In this document: in pieces, positions 9,501 to 18,372 of the stretch
How positions within the stretch are numbered: position 1 is the stretch's first letter
How the letters are laid out: every line of letters begins with the position of its first letter
Assembly: GCF_900108565.1 (NCBI RefSeq)
Contig: NZ_LT629971.1
Location: 1,674,001 to 1,738,000, forward strand
From: Mycolicibacterium rutilum
GTDB taxonomy: Bacteria > Actinomycetota > Actinomycetes > Mycobacteriales > Mycobacteriaceae
Direction: 5' to 3'
DNA length: 64,000 nt
Notes under the pieces: model-generated
Databases searched by the model: none
The model's input: the letters and a program-made list of their open reading frames with translations, nothing else
Told to the model about the DNA's origin: nothing
Made by a program: the position numbers and the translations under genes

Positions 9501-10697
9501 ATGGCGTACGACGTCGCCCGGGTGCGAGGGTTGCACCCGTCGCTGGGCGACGGCTGGGTACGGTTCGACGCCCAGAACGGCATGCTGCTGCCCGACGCCG
9601 TCGGCCGCGCCGTGTCCACCGCGTTCCGGGGCTCGATGCCGACGCCCGTCGGACCGCACCCGTCCGCCCAACGCAGCGCCGCCGTGCTGGCCGCCGCCCG
9701 GCAGGCGGTGGCCGACCTCGTCAACGCCGACCCGCGCGGCGTGGTGCTCGGCGCCGACCGCTCGATCCTGCTGACGTCGCTGGCCGACGCGTCCTCGTCG
9801 CGGGTCGGGCTCGGCTACGAGGTCGTGGTGACCCGACTCGACGACGAGGCCAACATCGCGCCGTGGCTGCGCGCGGCCAATCGCTATGGCGCCAAGGTGA
9901 AGTGGGCCGAGGTCGACATCGAGACCGGTGAGCTGCCCGCCTGGCAGTGGGAAAGCCTGGTCACCCGGCCCACCCGGCTGGTCGCGATCACGTCGGCGTC
10001 GGCGACGCTGGGCACCATGACCGACCTGCGCGCGGTCACCAAACTCGCGCACGACCAGGGCGCGCTGGTCGTCGTCGACCATTCCGCGGCCGCGCCGTAC
10101 CAGCTCATCGACATCGACGAGATCGACGCGGACGTGGTCGCGGTCAACGCCCTGGCCTGGGGCGGGCCGCCGATCGGCGCGCTGATCTTCCGGGACCCGG
10201 CGGTCATCGACTCGTTCAGCGCGGTGTCGCTCAACCCGTACGCGACGGGCCCGGCGCGCCTGGAGGTGGGCGCGCACCAGTTCGGGCTGCTGGCCGGCGT
10301 CGTCGCCAGCATCGAGTACCTGGCGTCGCTGGACGAGGCGGCCGGCGGCACCCGCCGGGAACGGCTCGCGGTGTCCATGCAATCGGCGAGCTCGTACATG
10401 AACCGGTTGTTCGACTATCTGCTCATGTCGCTGCGCTCGCTGTCGGCGGTGATGGTCATCGGCACCCCCGAGGCGCGCATCCCGGTGCTGAGCTTCGCGG
10501 TCAGCGACGTCCCCGCCGATCGCGTCGTGCAGCGGTTGGCCGACAACGGAATTCTGGCGATCTCCAACGCCAGTTCGCGGGTGCTCGACGTGATCGGCGT
10601 CAACGACATCGGCGGCGCGGTGACCGTCGGGTTGGCGCACTACACCACGACCGCCGAGGTCGATCAGCTGGTGCGCGCGCTCGCCTCGCTCGGTTGA
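9501..10697 (+). CDS. Cysteine-desulfurase-like (class V aminotransferase fold) protein, Rv3778c orthologue
   Basis: A 398-residue protein with the fold of SufS/NifS-type class V aminotransferases ([28 protein letters not shown]). At the position of the PLP-binding lysine, normally in an S-G-H-K segment, it reads [15 protein letters not shown], with no lysine. It is therefore doubtful that it makes the usual Schiff base. I chose the ATG at 9501 ([19 protein letters not shown]), which matches the orthologue; the 34-residue upstream extension looks non-coding. It is divergent from bpa and convergent with the quinone reductase. Function unknown. Confidence 0.8.
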   Translation: MAYDVARVRGLHPSLGDGWVRFDAQNGMLLPDAVGRAVSTAFRGSMPTPVGPHPSAQRSAAVLAAARQAVADLVNADPRGVVLGADRSILLTSLADASSSRVGLGYEVVVTRLDDEANIAPWLRAANRYGAKVKWAEVDIETGELPAWQWESLVTRPTRLVAITSASATLGTMTDLRAVTKLAHDQGALVVVDHSAAAPYQLIDIDEIDADVVAVNALAWGGPPIGALIFRDPAVIDSFSAVSLNPYATGPARLEVGAHQFGLLAGVVASIEYLASLDEAAGGTRRERLAVSMQSASSYMNRLFDYLLMSLRSLSAVMVIGTPEARIPVLSFAVSDVPADRVVQRLADNGILAISNASSRVLDVIGVNDIGGAVTVGLAHYTTTAEVDQLVRALASLG

Positions 10698-10699
10698 GC

Positions 10700-11674
10700 T
10701 CAATCACTCACGCGCAGAAGCACTTTGCCTGACACCTCGCCCGACTGCAGCAGCTCGTGGGCGGCGCCGGCCTGCTCGATCCCGAACTCGGCGCCGATGA
10801 TCGGGCGGACCTCCCCGCGCTCCACCATCGGCCAGACGTTGTCGCGCACCGCGGCGACGATCTCGCTCTTGCCTGCCGGCCCGTCGACCGGGCGTGCGCG
10901 CAGCGCGGTGGCGATCACCCCGGCGCGCTTGCCGAGCAGCTTGCCGATGTTGAGTTCACCCTTGACGCCGCCCTGCATGCCGATGATGACCAGACGCCCG
11001 TCGGCGGCGAGCGCGTCGACGTTGCGGGCGAGGTAGGCCGCCCCCATGATGTCGAGGATCACGTCGGCGCCGCCCTCGGCGCTCACCCGCTCGACGAAGT
11101 CGTCGTCGCGGTAGTTGATCAGCACCTCGGCGCCCAGTTCGGCGCACAGGTCGAGCTTGTTGGCCGAACCGGCCGTCACGGCCACCCGGGCGCCGAGCGC
11201 GCGGCCGACCTGGATCGCGTGGGTGCCGATGCCGCTGGCGCCGCCGTGCACCAGCAGTAGGTGTCCGGCGGTCAAGCCCGCGGTCATCACGACGTTGGAC
11301 CACACCGTGCAGGCGACCTCGGGAAGGCCCGCGGCCTCGTGCAGGCCGACAGTGTCGGGCACCGGCAGCACCTGGCCGGCGGGCACCACGACGTACTCGG
11401 CGTATCCGCCGCCGGCGAGCAGGGCGCAGACCGGCTGCCCCTCGGTCCACCCGGTGACGTCGGCGCCGACGGCCGCGACCGTGCCCGACACCTCGAGCCC
11501 GAGGATGTCGCTGGCACCGGGCGGGGGCGGGTAGTTTCCTGCCGCTTGCAACAGGTCGGCGCGGTTGATCCCGGCCGCGGCGACCTTGACGAGCAGTTCG
11601 CCGGCAGCGGGCGAGACGTCGGGAATCTCGGTCCAGGTCAGTCCTGTTTCCGGGCTGGCCACAATCGCATGCAT
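10700..11674 (-). CDS. Zinc-free NADPH:quinone oxidoreductase (MDR family), Rv3777-like
   Basis: A 324-residue medium-chain dehydrogenase/reductase of the quinone-oxidoreductase subgroup. It lacks the structural-zinc cysteine lobe and has the Rossmann motif VHGGASGIGTHAIQ. The N-terminal PAAGELLVKVAAAGINRADLL and the APPPGASDILGLEVSG-like segment are typical. Predicted to reduce quinones or activated alkenes with NADPH. The ATG at 11674 faces the divergent MarR gene across 78 bp, so MarR control is plausible. The stop lies 2 bp from the end of the convergent desulfurase-like gene. Confidence 0.87.
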   Translation of the reverse strand: MHAIVASPETGLTWTEIPDVSPAAGELLVKVAAAGINRADLLQAAGNYPPPPGASDILGLEVSGTVAAVGADVTGWTEGQPVCALLAGGGYAEYVVVPAGQVLPVPDTVGLHEAAGLPEVACTVWSNVVMTAGLTAGHLLLVHGGASGIGTHAIQVGRALGARVAVTAGSANKLDLCAELGAEVLINYRDDDFVERVSAEGGADVILDIMGAAYLARNVDALAADGRLVIIGMQGGVKGELNIGKLLGKRAGVIATALRARPVDGPAGKSEIVAAVRDNVWPMVERGEVRPIIGAEFGIEQAGAAHELLQSGEVSGKVLLRVSD

Positions 11675-11752
11675 TCAAACAACGCTACTATCCTGCAAAA
11701 ACAGTCGGGCGATTCCCTTACCAGCAATGCCGGCGGTGTTTACTATGACCGC

Positions 11753-12265
11753 ATGGAGGGGATGATCGCGGGGCGTACCGCCAGTGATATGCCGGGACTG
11801 GATATCGCTGAGCAACGGTCTTGGCAAAATTTTTTGGACTCGGCGCTACGGCTCTACGCCACGCTGAACAGAACGCTGGTCGACACGCACCATCTGACGC
11901 TGAACGATGTGCGGCTGCTCGACATGCTGGACAAGTCCGCGACGGGGGCGGCGCGGATGGGTGACCTGGCCGAAGGGCTGATGTCGCTGCCAAGCCGGGT
12001 GACCCGGCAGATCCGGCGCCTGGAGTTGCAGGGGCTGGTCCGGCGCGGCGCCAGCCCGGACGACGGGCGCGGCGTGCTGGCCAGCATCACCGACGAGGGC
12101 AGGACGGCGGTGCGCGAGGCGATGGCCACCTACGGCGAGGGCGTACGCGCGCACTTCCTCGGCCGGCTGTCGCGTCCGCAGGTGGCGGCGATGGGGGAGA
12201 ACTGCCGCCGGATCAGCGCGGCGCTCAAGACCGGCAGCAACAACGCCAAGCTCGGCCGCGTCTGA
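11753..12265 (+). CDS. MarR-family transcriptional regulator
   Basis: A 170-residue winged-helix regulator. The recognition region is MGDLAEGLMSLPSRVTRQIR, with the wing RRGASPDDGRGVLASITDEG, the usual MarR pattern. Dimerisation helices flank it. I used ATG 11753 (MEGMIAGRTAS); a start at ATG 11762 is also possible. The much longer frame upstream overlaps the divergent quinone reductase and is not supported. Position suggests that it represses itself and the quinone reductase, with the ligand unknown. Confidence 0.85.
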   Translation: MEGMIAGRTASDMPGLDIAEQRSWQNFLDSALRLYATLNRTLVDTHHLTLNDVRLLDMLDKSATGAARMGDLAEGLMSLPSRVTRQIRRLELQGLVRRGASPDDGRGVLASITDEGRTAVREAMATYGEGVRAHFLGRLSRPQVAAMGENCRRISAALKTGSNNAKLGRV

Positions 12266-12296
12266 GTTCGCGGCGCCGGCCGCTACGCTTGTCGGC

Positions 12297-12383
12297 GGTG
12301 GCGTGGCAGAGCGGCCTAATGCACTCGCCTTGAAAGCGAGAGACGGCTAACACCGTCCGGGGGTTCAAATCCCTCCGCCACCG
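12297..12383 (+). tRNA. tRNA-Ser (anticodon TGA)
   Basis: A complete cloverleaf of 87 nt with acceptor strands GGTGGCG and CGCCACC, anticodon loop CTTGAAA (anticodon TGA), a long variable arm typical of tRNA-Ser and T-loop GGTTCAAATCC. The CCA end is not encoded. Confidence 0.95.
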
Positions 12384-12454
12384 CTCGATTGGCACCCGAT
12401 CTCGGTGCCGAATTGGTTCCTGACTTGTGCCGTCGCGCGAACTACCGTGACGCC

Positions 12455-12892
12455 ATGACCATGACGCCGGCCCGCACGCCCACCCGGTTCGTCGAGGTGA
12501 CGCTGATCGTGTTCGGGGTGTACGCCCTCGGCGTCGGGCTGTTCATGTTGTTCGCGCCCGGCGCGTTCTTCGACACGCTCGGCACGTTCGGGGTGCGCAA
12601 CGACCACTACATCTTCGACAACGCGACGTTCGAGATCCCGCAGGGGCTACTGCTGCTCGCCGCGGTGCGGCGCCCGACGTGGCGGGTGCCGGCATTGGCG
12701 TTCGCGACGGTGCACTGGGCGCTGCACTCGATCAGCCACCTCATCGACCCGCATCACGGTGCCGGCGACTGGATCGGCTGGCTGGAGGCCGGCGGGCTGG
12801 TGGCGACCACCGCGATCCTGGCATTCGCGTTGCGCGCCACCGTCGTCACGCATAACCCAGCGCCGCGTTCTCCGCTCGAATCCGGACATTGA
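12455..12892 (+). CDS. Four-helix membrane protein of unknown function
   Basis: A 145-residue protein with about four hydrophobic segments (LIVFGVYALGVGLFMLFA, GLLLLAAV, ALAFATVHWALHSISHLID, GLVATTAILAFAL). A His-rich turn, SHLIDPHHGAGDW, sits between helices 3 and 4. I chose the ATG at 12455. No enzyme motif is recognised. The 3' end overlaps the convergent methyltransferase gene by 47 bp. Similar small membrane proteins occur in many actinobacteria without known roles. Confidence 0.72.
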   Translation: MTMTPARTPTRFVEVTLIVFGVYALGVGLFMLFAPGAFFDTLGTFGVRNDHYIFDNATFEIPQGLLLLAAVRRPTWRVPALAFATVHWALHSISHLIDPHHGAGDWIGWLEAGGLVATTAILAFALRATVVTHNPAPRSPLESGH

Positions 12893-13346
12893 GCACCAGC
12901 GCGTTGGCGACGCTGAACACGATCGTCGTCAGCCACGCCGAATGCACCAGCGGCAGTGCGGCGACCTCGACCGCCACCGCGGTGTAATTCGGGTGGTGCA
13001 GAACGCGATACGGGCCGCGACGCACCAGCGGGGCATCGGGGATCACGATGAGCCGCGGGTTCCAGTGGTTGCCCAGGATCGCCACGCACCACCACCGGAC
13101 GACGGTGCTGGCACACACCAGCGCCACCATCGGCCAGCCCAGCAGCGGGATGAACGGCCGGTGCGCGGCGGCCACCTCGACCACGCACGACACCAGCAGC
13201 AGCGTGTGCATGGTGACCATCACCGGGTAATGACCTTGGCCGAACTCCTTGCCGCCGTTGGCAATCGACCATCGCGTGTGGCGTCGTGAGACCACCAGTT
13301 CGATCAGCCGCTCGACGCCGATCGCGAGGATGAACAGGTAGTACAT
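12846..13346 (-). CDS. Isoprenylcysteine carboxyl methyltransferase-family (SrsB-like) membrane methyltransferase
   Basis: A 166-residue membrane protein with the ICMT/phospholipid-methyltransferase signature: RRGPYRVLHHPNYTAV carries the cofactor-binding Arg-Gly-Pro-Tyr and His-Pro-Asn residues. The C-terminal IRAENAALGY has the conserved E. It begins 8 bp after the type III polyketide synthase on the same strand. In Streptomyces the pair SrsA-SrsB makes and O-methylates alkylresorcinol-type phenolic lipids, so the same division of labour is likely here. The exact product is inferred, not shown. Confidence 0.82.
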   Translation of the reverse strand: MYYLFILAIGVERLIELVVSRRHTRWSIANGGKEFGQGHYPVMVTMHTLLLVSCVVEVAAAHRPFIPLLGWPMVALVCASTVVRWWCVAILGNHWNPRLIVIPDAPLVRRGPYRVLHHPNYTAVAVEVAALPLVHSAWLTTIVFSVANALVLNVRIRAENAALGYA

Positions 13347-13354
13347 GATGCCCC

Positions 13355-14461
13355 CTACCAGCCCAGCAGGATCAGCTCGAAGCTGAATCCCGGGCCCATC
13401 GCCAGCAGCACCCCGAGGGATCCGGGTTCCGGCGGCGTCGCGAGCGTGCGGTCGAGCACGTCGAGCACCGACGCCGACGAGAAGTTCCCGTTCTCCCGCA
13501 ACGAGTTCCGGCTGTGCGCGTTGGCTTCCGGCGGCAGTGCGATCGCCCGGTCGATCGCGTCGATCACCTTGGGGCCGCCGGGGTGGCAGATCCACGTCGA
13601 GATGTCGCCGACCGTGAGCCCGTGATCGCCCAGGAAACGGTCGACCTCGTCGCGCAGATAGTTGTCGGCCATGTGCGGGACGTCGCGCGACATCACCAGC
13701 CCGAAACCGGCCGAGCTCACGTTCCAGCCCATCACGTCGATGGTGTCGGGGAACAGCCGGCTGCGGGTGGCCAGGACCGCGGGGCCGCGGGGGCTCGTCG
13801 GCGACGCCGGAACCCGGTCGGCGCCGGTGACGACGACGGCGGCCGCGCCGTCGCCGAACAGGCACGCGCCGATCAGCGCCGGGATCGACGTGTCGTCACG
13901 CTGCAGCGTCAACGAGCACAGTTCGACCGACAGCAGCACCGCGACGTCGGACGGGAAGCCGCGCAGGTAATCGTGGACGCGGGCCATCCCCGCGGCGCCG
14001 GCCACACAGCCCAGCCCGAACAGCGGGATGCGTTTGACGTCCGGTCGCAGCCCGATCCGCGACGCCACGCGGGCGTCGACGGTCGGCACCGCCACGCCGG
14101 TGGAGGACACCATCACGATGGCGTCCACCTCGTGCGGCGCCACGTGCGCGGCTTCCAGCGCCGACCGCACGGCGCGTTCGCCGAGGTCGACCGCGACGCG
14201 GATGTAGGTGTCGTTGGCCTCGGTGAAACCGCTGAGCACCGGGTACCGGGACAGCGGTAGCGCCAGGCTGCGGGTCTGCACGCCACTGGATTGCGCGAAG
14301 CGCATGAACTCGGGGCCGCCGACGCTGGCCAGCGTCGACGCCACTTCGTCCTGGTCGTAGCGGTGCGAGGTGAGAGCCACGGCGGTGCCCCCGATCCGGG
14401 GTGCGCCTGTCCACTGGGCGGAGTGGTAGTCGATGGATGGGTAATGCGTTGTGTCTGTCAT
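13355..14461 (-). CDS. Type III polyketide synthase (chalcone/stilbene synthase family)
   Basis: A 368-residue homodimer-type ketosynthase. The catalytic triad is visible: Cys in FGLGCVAGAAG, His in WICHPGGPKVID and Asn in RENGNFSSASV. It extends an acyl-CoA starter with malonyl-CoA units, giving pyrones or resorcinols. The C-terminal GPGFSFELILLGW is typical. I chose the ATG at 14461 (MTDTTHYPSID) with the upstream 16 codons excluded. It is followed by a methyltransferase in the same operon. Starter and product cannot be predicted from motifs alone, but a long-chain phenolic lipid is the usual actinobacterial product. Confidence 0.9.
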   Translation of the reverse strand: MTDTTHYPSIDYHSAQWTGAPRIGGTAVALTSHRYDQDEVASTLASVGGPEFMRFAQSSGVQTRSLALPLSRYPVLSGFTEANDTYIRVAVDLGERAVRSALEAAHVAPHEVDAIVMVSSTGVAVPTVDARVASRIGLRPDVKRIPLFGLGCVAGAAGMARVHDYLRGFPSDVAVLLSVELCSLTLQRDDTSIPALIGACLFGDGAAAVVVTGADRVPASPTSPRGPAVLATRSRLFPDTIDVMGWNVSSAGFGLVMSRDVPHMADNYLRDEVDRFLGDHGLTVGDISTWICHPGGPKVIDAIDRAIALPPEANAHSRNSLRENGNFSSASVLDVLDRTLATPPEPGSLGVLLAMGPGFSFELILLGW

Positions 14462-14609
14462 GAATACGGCACGACACGTAGCACAGGGCCGTTCACCGAA
14501 GTGACACAAAGCACATCAGAGCACCGAAAGCTGTTGTGCTGAACCAGATTTCACTACATCGCAAACCTGGAAAGGGGCCGTGACCCCGGTGGGAGGTTCC
14601 TGTAAACCG

Positions 14610-15425
14610 TTATTCGCCAGTGAATTTCGGTGGCCGCTTCTCGAACATCGCGGTCACCGCCTCGCCGAGGTCCTTCGACGGCAGGAACGCCGAGTTCCAC
14701 GCCGCGACATAGCGCAGGCTTTCCGAGACGCGGGCGATGCGCTGCTGATCGAGAACGTCCTTGATGCCGTGCACGGTCAGCGGCGGGTTGGCCGCGATCT
14801 CGGCGGCGGTGGCGTGCGCCGCGGCGAGCGAGGCGTCGGCGTCGTCGTAGACGTCGTTGACCAGACCGATCTTCTCGGCGCGCGCCGCGTCGATGTCCTT
14901 ACCGGTCAGGGTCAGCTCGCGCAGGTGCCCGTCGGACAGGATCAGCGGGAGCCGGGCCAGCGACCCCACGTCGGCGACGATCGCGAGCTTGACCTCGCGC
15001 ACCGAGAACTTGGCGTCGGCGCTGGCGTAGCGGATGTCCACGGCGCTGATCAGGTCGACACCGCCGCCGATGCACCAGCCGTGCACCGAGGCGATCGTGG
15101 GGGTGCGGCAGTCCGCGACCGCGTTGATGGCGCCCTGCATCTTCTGCAGCGTGGTGTGAAAGTTGAGCCGGCCCTTGGCGCCGGAGTCCAGGCCGGGCAG
15201 GCTGCCGCCCATCGCGACGAGGTCCAGCCCGTAGCTGAAGTTGCGCCCCGAGCCGGTCAGCACGATCGCCCGGACGTCCGGGTCGGCGTCGAGCGTGCCG
15301 AACACCTCCGGCAACTCGGCCCAGAACGCGGGGCCCATCGCGTTGCCCTTCCCGGGGCCGATCAACGTCACGCGCGCGACGTGCTCGGAGGTGTCGACGG
15401 TGACGGATTCATAGGTGTCGGCCAT
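14610..15425 (-). CDS. echA21: Enoyl-CoA hydratase/isomerase family protein EchA21
   Basis: A 271-residue crotonase-fold enzyme. Oxyanion-hole segments are SGRNFSYGLDLVAM and HGWCIGGGVDLISAVDIRYA, and an acidic residue follows in the VGSLARLP region. Such enzymes hydrate or isomerise unsaturated acyl-CoA. The dienoyl-CoA isomerase subgroup is likely because of the DL/VD pattern, but this is not certain. The position, between the PKS gene and the Rv3773c-like and hisC2 genes, fits Rv3774. About 150 bp separate it from the PKS. Confidence 0.83.
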   Translation of the reverse strand: MADTYESVTVDTSEHVARVTLIGPGKGNAMGPAFWAELPEVFGTLDADPDVRAIVLTGSGRNFSYGLDLVAMGGSLPGLDSGAKGRLNFHTTLQKMQGAINAVADCRTPTIASVHGWCIGGGVDLISAVDIRYASADAKFSVREVKLAIVADVGSLARLPLILSDGHLRELTLTGKDIDAARAEKIGLVNDVYDDADASLAAAHATAAEIAANPPLTVHGIKDVLDQQRIARVSESLRYVAAWNSAFLPSKDLGEAVTAMFEKRPPKFTGE

Positions 15426-15443
15426 GGCGCAAAGGCTAGCGAC

Positions 15444-15884
15444 TCACCGTCCGGGGATTCCGATGACCACCTCGTTGACTTCCGCGGCGGGCATCAGCTG
15501 GCACATCGCGTCGGCCATGATCTGAGCCAGCATCTCGGCCTCCTGGCCGGGCTGGGCGCCCTGATTGGTGAGGATCACGCGGAGCACGGCCAACTTGGTC
15601 GCCGTGTCCAGGCCGTTGTATTCGCTGCAGGACATGGTGGCCGCGTTCGGCGGCGGAGGCACCTCGGGCACGTTCGGGCCGGGCAGCCCGGGAATCCGGA
15701 TGTCGGGAATCGGGATGTTCGGCAGACCCGGCAGCGTCGGCGAGGACGGCTGGCGCGACGGTGCCGAGGTCAGCGGCGGGCCCGGTTCGGTGGTCATCGC
15801 GACGGAGCCCTCGGTGGTCTGCTGGCAGGCGCTCACCCCGAACACGATCAGCGCCGCCGCCGCCACCCGCACGTGCGTCTTCAT
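15444..15884 (-). CDS. Putative secreted lipoprotein, proline-rich (DUF732-like C-terminus)
   Basis: A 146-residue protein with a signal peptide and lipobox (LIVFGVSAC) that places the acylated Cys near residue 20. A Pro-rich linker with repeats such as LPNIPIPDIRIPGLPG runs through residues 50-75. The C-terminal domain has two Cys about 40 residues apart, compatible with a disulfide. I chose the ATG at 15884. A cell-envelope location is likely, with no known function. It ends 18 bp upstream of the echA21 start-side boundary, on the same strand. Confidence 0.72.
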   Translation of the reverse strand: MKTHVRVAAAALIVFGVSACQQTTEGSVAMTTEPGPPLTSAPSRQPSSPTLPGLPNIPIPDIRIPGLPGPNVPEVPPPPNAATMSCSEYNGLDTATKLAVLRVILTNQGAQPGQEAEMLAQIMADAMCQLMPAAEVNEVVIGIPGR

Positions 15885-15924
15885 CCCGGCAACGATATGC
15901 GCATGCACGACGTAGCGTGGCTTC

Positions 15925-16503
15925 ATGCCCGATGACTTGCGCGCCGGACCCGACTCACCCCCGACCGACGAGCTACGCAGCGCCGAGAAGTCGTTCGCGG
16001 TGCTGCAGCACGTCCTGCACGGCATCGCCGCCGACGATCTGCACAAACAGACGCCGTGCCGGGAATTCGACATCGCCGGATTGACCGAGCACCTGATGAA
16101 CTCGATCACCGGGCTCGGCGGGATCGCGGGCGCGCAGTTCGCTCAGCGTGACCCCGACGCCCCGATCGAGCAGCAGGTGGTGCTCGCCGGCCGTGCCGCG
16201 TTGGACGCCTGGCGCCGGCGCGGGCTCGACGGCAAGGTCGACTTCTTCGGCAACGAGGTGCCGGCCAAGGTGATCCCCGGGGTGCTGTCGATGGAGTTCC
16301 TGGTGCACGCCTGGGATTACGCCACCGCGCTCGGCCGCGACGTCGACGCCCCGGAGTCGCTGTCGGACTACGTGCTGGGGCTGGCGCAGAAAATCATCAC
16401 GCCGGAGGGCCGGGCCAGGGCGGGGTTCGACGACCCGGTCGACGTCGCCGCCGACACCGGCGCCCTGGAGCGCCTCATCGCCTACACCGGCCGGCGAATC
16501 TGA
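15925..16503 (+). CDS. TIGR03086-type protein (mycothiol-dependent maleylpyruvate-isomerase-like fold), Rv3773c orthologue
   Basis: A 192-residue DinB-like four-helix bundle protein. Expected metal-ligand positions include GLTEHLMNSI and EFLVHAWDYATALG, the conserved HxWD. TPCREFDIAGLTEHL is the family hallmark. These proteins are thought to use mycothiol or to bind a divalent metal, and no substrate is known. It is convergent with the next gene, with 13 bp between the stops. Confidence 0.82.
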   Translation: MPDDLRAGPDSPPTDELRSAEKSFAVLQHVLHGIAADDLHKQTPCREFDIAGLTEHLMNSITGLGGIAGAQFAQRDPDAPIEQQVVLAGRAALDAWRRRGLDGKVDFFGNEVPAKVIPGVLSMEFLVHAWDYATALGRDVDAPESLSDYVLGLAQKIITPEGRARAGFDDPVDVAADTGALERLIAYTGRRI

Positions 16504-16516
16504 CCGTTCGCGGCGG

Positions 16517-16987
16517 TCAGACCCGTTCGAGGTAGAAGTACAGGTGCCTGCCTTTATCGAGGGCACCCTTGCCGTTCATGATGCCGACGACGGTGCTGTC
16601 GTCGACGACCTTGAAGTGGTCGTGCACCGGCGCGCCGTCGTAGACCATCGTCGCGGTCACCTCGCCGCGGAACTCCTCCATCCACAGGCTGGCCTCGCCC
16701 TTCATCGCCTCGGTGTCGGAGAACCTGTTGCCGTCGACGTCCAGACAGACGAGCGGCTTGGCGTCGGTGGCCGAGACGAAGGTCTTGCCGAACCAGTTGA
16801 GCCGCTGCATGAAGCCGTTGGCCTTGTGGCCGGTGTAGAACTCCCCGCCCTTCCACTCGCCGATCATGAACTCGATCGAGGCGGGCGCCAGCGTGGCCCA
16901 GAACGCGTCGAGTTCGGCGTCGGCGATCGGCTCGGTGCGCTGGGTCAGCTCGGTGAACGTCTCGCGGGCGGTGCGGGTGGAGGTCAT
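16517..16987 (-). CDS. GXWXG/DUF4334-family protein
   Basis: A 156-residue protein with the GXWXG motif (FMIGEWKGGEFYTGH) at residues ~38-52 and the DUF4334-like tail (MNGKGALDKGRHLYFYLERV). Small beta-barrel proteins of this kind occur widely in actinobacteria with unknown function. The ATG overlaps the hisC2 stop (ATGA), so it is coupled to hisC2, although a metabolic link to aromatic amino-acid transamination is not established. Confidence 0.8.
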   Translation of the reverse strand: MTSTRTARETFTELTQRTEPIADAELDAFWATLAPASIEFMIGEWKGGEFYTGHKANGFMQRLNWFGKTFVSATDAKPLVCLDVDGNRFSDTEAMKGEASLWMEEFRGEVTATMVYDGAPVHDHFKVVDDSTVVGIMNGKGALDKGRHLYFYLERV

Positions 16988-18039
16988 CGGTGTCCTATCC
17001 AGCGTCGGGCGAATTCGAGGAACGCGTCGTTCTCGTGGGTGGCGGCGACGGTGACGCGCACGCCGTCGTCGCCGTAGGGGCGAACGATGATGCGGTTGTC
17101 GGCCGAGGCCTCGGCGAACTGCTGCGCGCGTCCGGGCAGCGGTAGCCACACGAAGTTGGCCTGCGAGTCGGGCACGTCGTAGCCGGCCTGCCGCAGCCCG
17201 GCGGTGACGCGGTCGCGTTCGGCGACCACGGCGTCGGTGCGTTCGAGGAGCTCGTCGGCCGCGTCCAGCGAGGCGATCGCGGCGGCCTGGGAGACAGTGG
17301 TCGCGGTGAACGGCACGTAGACCTTGCCCAGAGCGGTGATGATGTCGGGGTCGCCGACCGCGTATCCGATGCGCAGCCCGGCCAGCCCGTAGGCCTTGGA
17401 AAAGGTGCGCAGCACAACGACATTCGGATGGGCGCGGACCAGGCCGAAGCTGTCGGGCAGCATGGGGTCGCGGATGTATTCGACGTAGGCCTCATCGAGG
17501 GCGATCAGGATGTGCGGCGGGACCGCGGCGACGAAGCGGGCCAGCGCGTCGGGGTCGACGACGGTGCTGGTCGGGTTGTTGGGGTTGCACACGAAGATCA
17601 GCCGGGTGCGGTCGGTGATCGCGGCGAGCATCGCGTCGAGGTCGTGGGTGTGGTCTGTGAGCGGGACCGCCACCGGGGTGGCGCCGGCGGTGCGGACCTG
17701 CAGCGGGTAGATCTCGAAGCTGCGCCAGCCGAACAGCACTTCGTCGCCGACGGTCGCGGTGATCTGGATCAACTGCTGGCACAGGCTGACCGATCCGCAG
17801 CCGACCGAGATGTGTTCGGGCGCGAAATTCACGTGCTTGGCCAGTCGATCCTTGAGCTCGATGTAGCCGTTGTCGGGGTAGCGGTTGATGTGCTCGGCGG
17901 CCTGCTCGATCGCGGCGCGCACGCTCGGCAACGGCGGCTGCACGGTCTCGTTGCTGGCGATCTTGATTGCACCGGGGACCGTCCTGCCGGGGGTGTAGGC
18001 GGGCAGGTCGGCCAGTTCGGGGCGCAGCCGGGCAGTCAC
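16984..18039 (-). CDS. hisC2: Aromatic/histidinol-phosphate aminotransferase HisC2 (Pat)
   Basis: A 351-residue fold-type I aminotransferase. The PLP lysine is in RTFSKAYGLAGLRIGYAVG, the cofactor Asn/Asp motifs are CNPNNPTS and ALDEAYVEY, and the C-terminal Arg is in NRIIVRPYGDDGVRVTV. This branch (Rv3772 type) acts on phenylalanine and other aromatic 2-oxo acids and can also use imidazole acetol phosphate. GTG start at 18039. It is followed by the GXWXG gene with a 4-bp overlap. Confidence 0.9.
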   Translation of the reverse strand: MTARLRPELADLPAYTPGRTVPGAIKIASNETVQPPLPSVRAAIEQAAEHINRYPDNGYIELKDRLAKHVNFAPEHISVGCGSVSLCQQLIQITATVGDEVLFGWRSFEIYPLQVRTAGATPVAVPLTDHTHDLDAMLAAITDRTRLIFVCNPNNPTSTVVDPDALARFVAAVPPHILIALDEAYVEYIRDPMLPDSFGLVRAHPNVVVLRTFSKAYGLAGLRIGYAVGDPDIITALGKVYVPFTATTVSQAAAIASLDAADELLERTDAVVAERDRVTAGLRQAGYDVPDSQANFVWLPLPGRAQQFAEASADNRIIVRPYGDDGVRVTVAATHENDAFLEFARRWIGHR

Positions 18040-18123
18040 CGCACCAGTTTATGGGTCGGCTCGACGCGCTTTGCCTCGCGCCATAACGCATGTGTACGCT
18101 GTCGCTTCGGCGGTAATCGTCGA

Positions 18124-18212
18124 GGAGGCGTGCCAGAGCGGCCGAATGGGGCTCACTGCTAATGAGTTGTCGCCCTCAAAGGCGACCGGAGGTTCAAATC
18201 CTCTCGCCTCCG
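18124..18212 (+). tRNA. tRNA-Ser (anticodon GCT)
   Basis: An 89-nt cloverleaf with acceptor GGAGGCG/CGCCTCC, anticodon loop CTGCTAA (anticodon GCT), a long variable arm and T-loop GGTTCAAATCC. CCA is not encoded. It lies upstream of tRNA-Arg, 38 bp away. Confidence 0.95.
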
Positions 18213-18250
18213 CCGCGGCTGTCCGCAGCCGACAACTGAAGATTGGCCAT

Positions 18251-18323
18251 GCGCCCGTAGCTCAACGGATAGAGCATCTGACTACGGATCAGAAGGTTGG
18301 GAGTTCGAGTCTCTCCGGGCGCG
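18251..18323 (+). tRNA. tRNA-Arg (anticodon ACG)
   Basis: A 73-nt cloverleaf with acceptor GCGCCCG/CGGGCGC, anticodon loop CTACGGA (anticodon ACG) and T-loop AGTTCGAGTCT. It is followed at once by a T-run (CTTTTTCTC), a likely transcription stop. The TnpB element starts immediately downstream. Confidence 0.95.
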
Positions 18324-18372
18324 CTTTTTCTCTTGGCGGCAGTTTGTCAGACGGCTGTGTCAGGCTCCGGTC

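Noticed and set aside
11261..11752. Upstream extension of the MarR gene
   Set aside because: It overlaps the quinone reductase completely and has no family support.
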